Below, piece after piece: positions 54,562 to 61,629 of a DNA stretch of 64,000 nt. The notes beneath the pieces are model-generated. The model was not told the origin of the DNA and searched no databases. It saw nothing but the letters and a program-made list of their open reading frames with translations. Positions within the stretch are counted from its first letter, which is position 1; each line of letters starts with the position of its first letter. Source of the stretch: JAANXG01 sp963731035. GTDB taxonomy: Bacteria; Pseudomonadota; Gammaproteobacteria; Arenicellales; JAANXG01. The translations under genes were made by a program, and so were the position numbers. The stretch is taken from the NCBI GenBank assembly GCA_963731035.1, contig CAVSUY010000017.1, forward strand, positions 310,001-374,000. Reading direction: 5' to 3'.

Positions 54562-55809
54562 ATGCCGACGCTGCGACCGTTCAGGGGTTACCTGGTAGCG
54601 CCGGAGCGGGTCGATGACGTCGTTGCGCCGGCTTACGATGCCCTGACACCGGCCCAGCGGTATTCCTTCGCCCGGTCGCATCCGGACAACTACGTCAACT
54701 GCATACGTTCCCTGCAGGACTTCCCGGAGTGCGAGCGTCCCACGCTGGACGAGCTGCTGGAGAGCAACAAGAACAAGCTCGATGATCTCCTTTCCCAAGG
54801 GGCGTTCAAGGAAACGGAGATGCCCTGCCTGTTCGTATACCGTCTGAAAACCGAGGAGCACGAGCAGGTCGGGCTGGTGGGCGAGATTCCAGTGGAAGAA
54901 TACGACCGGGGTGTGATCAGGAAGCATGAGCATACCCATACCACCCGGGAGGACCTTTTGGCGCAGTACAATGACTTCGTGGGTGCCTCTTCCAGCCCCG
55001 TGTGCCTGACCTACACGCATCATCCGGAGATCGATGTCATCGTCAAGGACTGCATGAAGAAGCCGCCCGTCATCGATTTCGTCGCCAGCGACGGTGTTGA
55101 GCAGACCATCTGGTGCATCGACGACTGCCACGTTCAGGAACACCTCGCAGGGTGCTTTGCCGGTGTTGGCGAAGCCTATATCACCGACGGGCATCATCGC
55201 GCCGCCGCCGCCTCGAGGTTCGCGCGCCTCAGACGGGAGCACAACAGTTACCACACCGGCCAAGAACCCTACAATTACCTCCTGGTGGTCCTGTTTCCGG
55301 ACGACCAGATGCGCATCTTCGCCTACAATCGCTATGTGAAGGATCTCAATGGACTCAGTACCGATGAGCTTCTCGAGGCTCTGAAGAAGGACTTTACGGT
55401 GGAGTGTCTGGGCGACGTAACCGCCGAACGCGTGGAGCCATCGAAGCCACGGGAGTTCTCCATGCTGCTCGGGGGCAGTTGGTACCGGTTGACCGTCGAT
55501 CCGCGCGTGGTGCCTCGCGACGATCCGGTGGGGACTCTCGATATTGCGATACTGCACCACCGGATACTCGATCCCATACTGGGAATCACCGATCTGCGCT
55601 GCGACAAGCGCTGCGAAAGCATCGCCGGCGTCCTGGGCATGGAAGGCCTGGTGGAGCACTGCGCCGGGGACGACGGCGTCGCTTTCGCCTGCTTCCCGAT
55701 GTCGATTCAGCAACTGATGGCCGTTGCCGACGCCGATTTGGCGATGCCTCCCAAGTCCACCTGGTTCGATCCCAAGGCGCGATCCGGCCTGTTCGTCCGC
55801 CTGCGTTGA
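54562..55809 (+). CDS. DUF1015 family protein in the serine operon
   Basis: A 415-aa soluble protein of the DUF1015 family. Conserved parts include the N-terminal RPFRGYLVAPERVDDVVAPA then YDAL, KHEHTHTTRED at about 121–131 and the family hallmark ITDGHHRAAAASRF with DGHHR at 209–213. A short xGHHR or GCHR motif also marks ParB/sulfiredoxin-fold enzymes, which include free-serine kinases, so a serine-phosphate related activity is possible. That is inference from the motif and from its position 1 nt after serC. The C-terminus (ACFPMSIQQLMAVADADLAM then PPKSTWFDPKA) is also conserved. True function unproven. Confidence 0.82.
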   Translation: MPTLRPFRGYLVAPERVDDVVAPAYDALTPAQRYSFARSHPDNYVNCIRSLQDFPECERPTLDELLESNKNKLDDLLSQGAFKETEMPCLFVYRLKTEEHEQVGLVGEIPVEEYDRGVIRKHEHTHTTREDLLAQYNDFVGASSSPVCLTYTHHPEIDVIVKDCMKKPPVIDFVASDGVEQTIWCIDDCHVQEHLAGCFAGVGEAYITDGHHRAAAASRFARLRREHNSYHTGQEPYNYLLVVLFPDDQMRIFAYNRYVKDLNGLSTDELLEALKKDFTVECLGDVTAERVEPSKPREFSMLLGGSWYRLTVDPRVVPRDDPVGTLDIAILHHRILDPILGITDLRCDKRCESIAGVLGMEGLVEHCAGDDGVAFACFPMSIQQLMAVADADLAMPPKSTWFDPKARSGLFVRLR

Positions 55810-56134
55810 GGGTGAACGTGCCCCGCTGCCGGATCGGCGGGCATGGACAGCGGAACGCACTTCGCGACCTCGTCTGGCTGCGGTATTGATGGCTGGGCAG
55901 CGTTGACTGGTACGGTGCCCCTTCGGAGAACATTTTTGCGGAGAATTTCGAAAATCAGGCGTTTTTTTCGCCATTTCCGAATGCCCTGGACTCCGCAGTT
56001 TCAATCACGGTAGGCTCCTCCACGGTGCTTCGTGCTTCGTGCATCGTGCGCATTAGAGTGTAGCGGGTCTTCTGTATACACCTTCGTCCAGATATGGACC
56101 CGCACTGTCAAAAACACCAGACGGGGAGTTAAAC
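55810..56134. other. Intergenic region before the TRAP operon
   Basis: A 325-nt gap with no supported gene. It holds T-rich stretches around 55930–55970 and short direct repeats (CTTCGTG twice at about 56031–56041). A weak dyad (CGGGTC/GACCCG) lies about 35–70 nt before the next ATG and might be an operator. The transporter's promoter must lie here; no clear consensus was found. Confidence 0.4.
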
Positions 56135-57148
56135 ATGAGAAAGTCGTTTATTGTCAGCGCGGTGGCGGCGGCACTTGGTTCGATCATGATGATCGGCCAG
56201 GCCGCTCAGGCCGCGACCTGGAAATACGCTATGGAGGAGGCCCTGGACGAGGTTCAGGGTGTCTATGCACAGAAATTCAAGGAATACATAGAAGCCAATT
56301 CCGACAACAAGGTTCAGCTGTTCCCCTACGGGACCCTGGGCGAGTCTGCCGACATCATGGAGCAGACCCAGGCGGGCATCCTGCAGTTCGTCGATCAATC
56401 GCCCGGCTTCACCGGATCGCTGATACCGGAGGCGCAGGTCTTCTTCGTCCCTTATCTCCTGCCGACCGACCAGGCCCATCTCGCCCGTTTCTTCAAGAAA
56501 AGCAAGGCGATCAACGAACAATTCCCGAAGCTCTATGCCAAGCAGGGCCTGCAGCTTCTGAAGATGTTTCCTGAAGGCGAAGTCGCGATGACCACCAAGG
56601 AGCCGGTCAAGACCTGCGCAGACTTGGACAACGTCAAATTCCGCGTCATGACCAACCCCCTGTTGGTGGAGTCGTACAAGGCCTTCGGCGCCACGCCGAC
56701 GCCGTTGCCGTGGGGCGAGGTCTATGGCGGCCTGCAGACCAATATCATCCAGGGGCAGGAAAACCCCACGTTCTTCCTGTACACGACCAAGATCTACGAG
56801 GTGACGGACTACATTACCTATGCCGGTCACAACAACTTCACGACTGCCGTCATGGCCAACAAGGATTTCTTCGACGGTCTCAGCGAGGCAGATCAGAAAG
56901 TGGTCCGGGATGCCGCCGCCCAAGCTTTCGACTACATCGTCGACTATCAGAAGGGTCTCGCCGACCGAGAGTTGGCCAAGATCAAGAAAGCCAAGCCGTC
57001 CATCACGGTTACGGTACTCAACGAGCAGCAGCGTTCCTGCTTCGAGGATGCCGCCAAGAAGGTCGAGGCCAAGTTCATCGAGATGACGGGTGACAGCGGC
57101 AAGGCGATACTCGACCAGATGAAAGCGGACCTGAAGGCGACAGAGTAG
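56135..57148 (+). CDS. teaA: TRAP transporter substrate-binding protein, DctP family, TeaA-like (ectoine)
   Basis: A 337-aa periplasmic protein. The signal peptide is residues 1–26 (cleavage AAQA|ATWK). The mature sequence lines up without gaps to W193 with what I recall of Halomonas TeaA: E35, F92 (QSPGFTGSL) and W193 (PLPWGEVYGGLQ) match the ligand residues Glu9, Phe66 and Trp167, and R170 sits in FRVMTNPLL. Ectoine or hydroxyectoine is therefore the likely ligand, but this rests on recall, not on a search. It heads a binding protein–small–large membrane subunit–UspA operon with the same order as teaABCD. Confidence 0.8.
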   Translation: MRKSFIVSAVAAALGSIMMIGQAAQAATWKYAMEEALDEVQGVYAQKFKEYIEANSDNKVQLFPYGTLGESADIMEQTQAGILQFVDQSPGFTGSLIPEAQVFFVPYLLPTDQAHLARFFKKSKAINEQFPKLYAKQGLQLLKMFPEGEVAMTTKEPVKTCADLDNVKFRVMTNPLLVESYKAFGATPTPLPWGEVYGGLQTNIIQGQENPTFFLYTTKIYEVTDYITYAGHNNFTTAVMANKDFFDGLSEADQKVVRDAAAQAFDYIVDYQKGLADRELAKIKKAKPSITVTVLNEQQRSCFEDAAKKVEAKFIEMTGDSGKAILDQMKADLKATE

Positions 57149-57151
57149 TCG

Positions 57152-57170
57152 TCCCGCACAGCGGGATTTT
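57152..57170 (+). terminator. Weak attenuator hairpin after the TRAP binding-protein gene
   Basis: TCCCGC-ACA-GCGGGA followed by TTTT, 3 nt after the stop. It would let the binding protein be made in excess over the membrane subunits. Confidence 0.6.
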
Positions 57171-57186
57171 CCAATGCCGACAACCT

Positions 57187-57216
57187 GGCGCGGAGGTGTG
57201 GGATCGCCTCCGCGCC
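57187..57216 (+). promoter_or_regulatory. Second stem-loop before the TRAP small subunit
   Basis: GGCGCGGAGG (57187–57196) and CCTCCGCGCC (57207–57216), a 10-bp perfect stem with a 10-nt loop, 48 nt before the next start. With the hairpin at 57152 it gives a two-hairpin barrier inside the operon. Confidence 0.6.
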
Positions 57217-57264
57217 CTTTGTGGTGCAACCCTCGGCGCGCCACAGTATTGGAGGGAAGAAGAA

Positions 57265-57843
57265 ATGACAGACAAGCCAGACGGTAACGGACACGAATCC
57301 AGCCTGCCCGGTTTCCTGGGCACCATCGACTCGCTTCTGAGCCGATTCGAATCCTTTGCCTTGGCGGCGGGAGTGCTGCTCATGGCCACCAACACAATAG
57401 CCAATGTCATCGGACGGTTCGTGTTTCAACACAGCATTTTTTTCACCGGCGAGCTGAACCGGATCATCATCGTCTTGATAACGTTTGCAGGAATCGGCTA
57501 TGCCGCGCGCCAAGGTCGGCACATCAGGATGTCGGCGATCTACGATACCCTTCCTCCCGCGGGAAGAAAGGCGCTGATGATCCTCATCGCTCTGGTGACG
57601 TCCGTGTTCATGTATGCGCTCTGCGTCTTCTCCGTGAAATACATTCTCGTGCTCGCACACCACGGGAGGATACTGCCTGCCCTGCAGATTCCCGTCTGGT
57701 GGATCTACATCTGGGCGCCCATAGGCTTCTTCGTTACCGGCACTCAGTATCTGCTGACCGCCATAAAGAACGTCATCGAGAAAGACGTCTACCTTTCCAC
57801 CAATGTGTTGGAGGGGTACGAAGAAACAGAGATAGAGATCTGA
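57265..57843 (+). CDS. TRAP transporter small membrane subunit (DctQ/TeaB type)
   Basis: A 192-aa protein with four membrane spans (about FALAAGVLLMATNTIANVIG, ELNRIIIVLITFAGIGYAA, ALMILIALVTSVFMYALCVF, IYIWAPIGFFVTGTQYLL). The family motif GRFVFQHSIFFTGELNR follows the first span. I use ATG 57265, preceded by GGAGGGAAGA. The frame opens earlier at 57196, but the added residues overlap the hairpin. It links the binding protein to the large subunit. Confidence 0.93.
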   Translation: MTDKPDGNGHESSLPGFLGTIDSLLSRFESFALAAGVLLMATNTIANVIGRFVFQHSIFFTGELNRIIIVLITFAGIGYAARQGRHIRMSAIYDTLPPAGRKALMILIALVTSVFMYALCVFSVKYILVLAHHGRILPALQIPVWWIYIWAPIGFFVTGTQYLLTAIKNVIEKDVYLSTNVLEGYEETEIEI

Positions 57844-57862
57844 GCAGGGGGAGGGTAAGAGA

Positions 57863-59146
57863 ATGGCAACGGTAATGATGCTTACGATGATCGTTCTGCT
57901 TCTTTTGGGGTTTCCTATGATGATCCCCCTGATCGCGGCGGCTTTTATCGGCTTCTTCGAGTTGTTCGGGGGATTCAGCAAGATGGACTTCATGGTCCAG
58001 CAGTTCATGGCCGGGATAAGGCCGGAATCCCTCATTGCGGTGCCCATGTTCATCCTGGCGGCGGACATCATGACCAGGGGCCAGTCGGCGAATCGCCTGA
58101 TCGACATGGTGATGAAGTTCGTGGGCCATGTAAAAGGGGGGCTCGCGGTGAGCACCGCCGCCGCCTGTACCTTGTTCGGAGCGGTTTCGGGGTCGACACA
58201 GGCAACCGTGGTCGCGGTGGGATCGCCGCTGCGTCCCAGGATGCTCCAGGCGGGATACAAGGATTCCTTTATCCTTGCGCTGATCGTGAACTCGAGCGAT
58301 ATCGCTTTCCTGATTCCGCCCAGTATCGGAATGATTATCTACGGTGTCGTCTCCAACACTTCCATTGCCGAGTTGTTCATCGCCGGGGTGGGGCCGGGTC
58401 TGCTGATACTGGCGTTCTTCGCAACGTACAGTGTCATCTACGCGTCGATCATGGGTGTTCCCGTCGAGCCCAAGGCGAGCTGGAAGGAGCGCATGACGGC
58501 GGTTCGTCAGGCCATCTGGCCGCTGGGGTTCCCGGTGATCATCGTGGGCGGCATCTATGGCGGCATCTTCAGTCCCACCGAAGCCGCGGCTGCGTGTGTG
58601 CTCTATGCCCTGGTTCTCGAATTCGGCGTGTTCAGGTCATTGAAGGCACGGGACATCTACACCATAGCCAAATCCACCGGACTGATCACGGCCGTGGTGT
58701 TCATTCTGGTCGCCGCCGGATCTGCGTTCTCCTGGGTGATCTCCTTCGCCCAGATACCGCAGGCTCTCCTCGGGTCGGTCGGAATCACGGAGATGGGACC
58801 CACGGGCGTATTGATCGTGATCTCCATTGCGTTCTTCATCGGCTGCATGTTCGTCGATCCCATCGTGGTGATACTCGTTCTGGTGCCCATATTCTCGCCC
58901 GTGGTGAATTCCGTGGGCCTGGATCCGGTCCTGGTCGGCATCGTCATCACGCTCCAAGTGGCCATCGGCTCGGCGACGCCGCCGTTCGGGTGCGACATAT
59001 TCACCGCGATCGCGATCTTCAAGCGTCCGTACATAGAAGTCATCAGGGGAACGCCGCCGTTCGTGTTCATGCTGCTGGTGGTGGCGGCTTTGCTCATCAT
59101 GTTTCCCCAGATATCGTTGTTCCTGCGCGATTTGGCATTTCGATAG
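57863..59146 (+). CDS. TRAP transporter large membrane subunit (DctM/TeaC type)
   Basis: A 427-aa sodium-coupled permease with about eleven to twelve spans. It begins MATVMMLTMIVLLLLGFPMM. GLAVSTAAACTLFGAVSGST (first hairpin with conserved GxxSGS) and GVLIVISIAFFIGCMFVDP then IVVILVLVPIFSP (second half) are diagnostic for DctM. 19 nt after the small subunit, 17 nt before the UspA gene. Confidence 0.95.
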   Translation: MATVMMLTMIVLLLLGFPMMIPLIAAAFIGFFELFGGFSKMDFMVQQFMAGIRPESLIAVPMFILAADIMTRGQSANRLIDMVMKFVGHVKGGLAVSTAAACTLFGAVSGSTQATVVAVGSPLRPRMLQAGYKDSFILALIVNSSDIAFLIPPSIGMIIYGVVSNTSIAELFIAGVGPGLLILAFFATYSVIYASIMGVPVEPKASWKERMTAVRQAIWPLGFPVIIVGGIYGGIFSPTEAAAACVLYALVLEFGVFRSLKARDIYTIAKSTGLITAVVFILVAAGSAFSWVISFAQIPQALLGSVGITEMGPTGVLIVISIAFFIGCMFVDPIVVILVLVPIFSPVVNSVGLDPVLVGIVITLQVAIGSATPPFGCDIFTAIAIFKRPYIEVIRGTPPFVFMLLVVAALLIMFPQISLFLRDLAFR

Positions 59147-59163
59147 GCTAAGGAGATTGAACG

Positions 59164-59601
59164 ATGTTTGAACGAATACTGGTACCCGTGGATGGTTCGG
59201 ACGGTGCGCTGGCGGCGCTCGAGCTCGCTGTTGAGCTGCAGAAGAAGTGCGATTCCGAGCTGATGCTGCTGTGTGTCTACAGGCACTACAGCCTCCTCGA
59301 AGCGTCCATGTCCATGGTCAATCCCGAGCGGCCTGAAAACCTGGACGACGCGATGCGCGAATACGCAACAGGTATCGTCGAGTCGGCGAAGAAGTTCGCT
59401 TCCGAGCACGGTGCCGGTGACGCGAGGGGGTTCGTGAAGAGCGGGCCCCCCGCACGCACCATCGTGAACTTTGCCAAGGACAGGCACGCCAACCTGATCG
59501 TTCTGGGAAGCCGGGGCTTGGGGGATATGGAAGGCTATCTCCTCGGCAGTGTTTCCCACAAGGTAACCAGCCTGGCGCATTGTCCCACATTGGTCGTGTA
59601 G
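59164..59601 (+). CDS. Universal stress protein (UspA family), TeaD-like
   Basis: A 145-aa protein starting MFERILVPVDGSDGALAALE; the ATP-binding motif is GSRGLGDMEGYLLGSVSHKV (G-2x-G-9x-G-S type) near the C-terminus. LLEASMSMVNPERPENLDDA is a segment I recall in TeaD, the nucleotide-binding protein that modulates the ectoine TRAP transporter in Halomonas. The position right after the large subunit supports that role; binding was not shown. Confidence 0.88.
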   Translation: MFERILVPVDGSDGALAALELAVELQKKCDSELMLLCVYRHYSLLEASMSMVNPERPENLDDAMREYATGIVESAKKFASEHGAGDARGFVKSGPPARTIVNFAKDRHANLIVLGSRGLGDMEGYLLGSVSHKVTSLAHCPTLVV

Positions 59602-59663
59602 CACTCGACCCCCGGCCGCGAGCGGCCTTACATCGGCTCCCGCCTTGCTCTATAGTCCGGCCG

Positions 59664-60884
59664 ATGAGCGAAGTCGTACTGATTCGGGTATCGGGCCGCG
59701 ACCGGCCGGGCATCACGGCGGCCCTTTCCAATGTCCTTGGCCGCCACAACGTCAACGTGCTCGACATCGGTCAGGCGGTGATTCACAACCACCTTGCTTG
59801 GGGCATGCTGGTGGAATTGCCGCCCGAGGCCGTCAACTCTCCGGTGTTCAAGGAGTTGATGTTCACCGCCCATGAACTGGACCTGGACCTCAGGGTCGTT
59901 CCCATATCCGAGCAGGACTACGGCCAGTGGGTCGGGGAGCAAGGTCAGTCGCGAATGGTGATCACGGTTCTCGGCAGGCAGGTCAAGGCGGAGCATATCG
60001 CCCGTGTGTCCGAGTTGATCACCGTGAACAGGTTGAACATTGACCGGATCACCCGCCTGTCCGGCCGGGCACAGCTCAGCACTCCGGAACATATGCGTCG
60101 AACGGCGATCGAGTTCTGGGTTCGGGGGCGCGTGGACGAGATGGCTGTCATGCACGCCACGTTCCTGAACCTGTCTCACGTGATGGACATCGATATCGCG
60201 ATCCAGGAGGACAACGTCTTCCGCAGGAACCGGCGCCTGGTGTGCTTTGACATGGACTCCACCCTGATACAAAACGAGGTCATAGACGAGTTGGCCAAAG
60301 AGGCGGGTGTCGGGGCCGAAGTTGCTTCCATTACGGAGGCCGCCATGCGCGGCGAACTGGACTTCCGCGACAGCTTCACGCGCCGTCTGGCACTGCTCGA
60401 AGGTCTCGACGCTTCGGTGCTGCCGAAAGTCGCCGAGTCCCTTCAGATCACCGAGGGGGCGCAGAGATTGATTGAGACCTTGAAATTCTATCGCTACAAG
60501 ATCGCTATACTTTCCGGCGGATTTACCTACTTCGCTCGCTACCTGCAGGAGAAGTTCGGCCTCGACTATATCCACGCCAACGAGTTGGAGATCGAGAACG
60601 GCAAGCTGACGGGGCGCGTCAAAGGCGAGATCGTGGATGAGACCCGCAAGGCCGAGCTGCTCAGGCAGATTGCCGACCGGGAGTCGATCCGGTTGGAGCA
60701 GGTGATCGCCGTGGGTGACGGGGCCAACGACCTGCCGATGCTGAGCGCGGCGGGGCTCGGCATCGCCTTCCGCGCGAAGCCGGCGGTCAGAAAACGGGCC
60801 CGGTACGCCATGGGGACGTCAGGCCTCGACGGGATCTTGTACCTCATCGGCATGCGGGAAACGGATTTCGCCCGCCTGGGGTAA
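59664..60884 (+). CDS. serB: Phosphoserine phosphatase SerB with N-terminal ACT domains
   Basis: A 406-aa enzyme for the last step of serine synthesis. Two ACT-like domains precede the catalytic part (first VLIRVSGRDRPGITAALSNV, second RMVITVLGRQVKAEHIARVS). The HAD motifs are DMDSTLIQNEVIDELAKEAG (nucleophile Asp), SGGFTYFARYLQEKFGLDY, and GDGANDLPMLSAAGLGIAF. ATG 59664 is used; the upstream in-frame ATG lies in the uspA end. Together with serA and serC it completes the pathway within 8.5 kb. Serine may act through the ACT domains. Confidence 0.94.
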   Translation: MSEVVLIRVSGRDRPGITAALSNVLGRHNVNVLDIGQAVIHNHLAWGMLVELPPEAVNSPVFKELMFTAHELDLDLRVVPISEQDYGQWVGEQGQSRMVITVLGRQVKAEHIARVSELITVNRLNIDRITRLSGRAQLSTPEHMRRTAIEFWVRGRVDEMAVMHATFLNLSHVMDIDIAIQEDNVFRRNRRLVCFDMDSTLIQNEVIDELAKEAGVGAEVASITEAAMRGELDFRDSFTRRLALLEGLDASVLPKVAESLQITEGAQRLIETLKFYRYKIAILSGGFTYFARYLQEKFGLDYIHANELEIENGKLTGRVKGEIVDETRKAELLRQIADRESIRLEQVIAVGDGANDLPMLSAAGLGIAFRAKPAVRKRARYAMGTSGLDGILYLIGMRETDFARLG

Positions 60885-60902
60885 TCCGCCGACGATGCCG
60901 AA

Positions 60903-60994
60903 CCCCGGATTGTAGGAGCGGCTTCAGCCGCGATTCCTTCGAAGGGTTGTAACCTGCCTAGAATCGCGGCTGAAGCCGCTCCTACAATCCGGGG
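60903..60994. repeat. Large REP-like palindrome between convergent serB and skp genes
   Basis: Two perfect 34-nt inverted arms (60903–60936, 60961–60994) with a 24-nt loop, each containing GTAGGAGCGGCTTCAGCCGC. It matches the family at 20582–20660. Lying between two converging genes it may end or protect both transcripts. Confidence 0.85.
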
Positions 60995-61020
60995 GCAGGC
61001 GCCAGGCGAACCGCGGGCCG

Positions 61021-61605
61021 CTACTTGGCGGGATGCGCCTTGTTGTAGGCGGCGATCACCTTTTCGGTGACGTCGACGGCGGGATCCACGTAAACCATGT
61101 CGCCGCTGTCGACGCGGAAGATGGCGGTGTAGTGATTTGCCTGCGCGAATTTGCGGATCACTTCCACGGCCTTGTTGCCGAGCGCCTGGATCCGGTCCTT
61201 GCGGGAGGTGTCAACGTCGGACTGGGCTTCCTGGACATCGCGGTCGAGCTCCCGCTTGAGTCTCTTGACTTTCTCTCCCAGTTGCTCGTCCGGCTTGCCG
61301 GTCTGGACCGTCTTTTCATATTGGCCGGACAGCTTCTGCAGCTCCTCCTTCTTCGAGTTGAGCGCCTTCTCCTTCTCGGTCCCCATGGACTTGAGCTGCT
61401 CGGCCTCGGCCTTGCCCTCGTCCGACTGGGTAATCACCTGGGAGATGTTGACAAAGCCGTACTTGTGGGCATTCTCGGCCGAGGCGCTCAGGGGCAGCAT
61501 GCCCACCGCAAACGCCAGCAGGCAGGCGGGGCCCGTCAGGTTTGTTCTCAGTATTCGCATCAAACGCATCATGCAAGGGTTCAAATTGAGGCCGTAGTTG
61601 AACAT
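61021..61605 (-). CDS. OmpH/Skp-family periplasmic chaperone
   Basis: A 194-aa protein. The signal peptide contains LTGPACLLAFAVGMLPLSAS with a likely cut after SASA. The mature part has the OmpH core (KYGFVNISQVITQSDEGKAE then AEQLKSMGTEKEK), a coiled-coil middle rich in Lys/Glu, and the C-terminal VIRKFAQANHYTAIFRVDSG then DMVYVDP of the family. Skp proteins hold unfolded outer-membrane proteins. The ATG at 61605 has a GGGG 6 nt upstream; Met16 (61560) is possible. It is not next to bamA or lpxD, unlike skp in most relatives, so it may be a paralogue. Confidence 0.82.
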   Translation of the reverse strand: MFNYGLNLNPCMMRLMRILRTNLTGPACLLAFAVGMLPLSASAENAHKYGFVNISQVITQSDEGKAEAEQLKSMGTEKEKALNSKKEELQKLSGQYEKTVQTGKPDEQLGEKVKRLKRELDRDVQEAQSDVDTSRKDRIQALGNKAVEVIRKFAQANHYTAIFRVDSGDMVYVDPAVDVTEKVIAAYNKAHPAK

Positions 61606-61629
61606 ATCTACCCCATGGGTGTCGACCGC

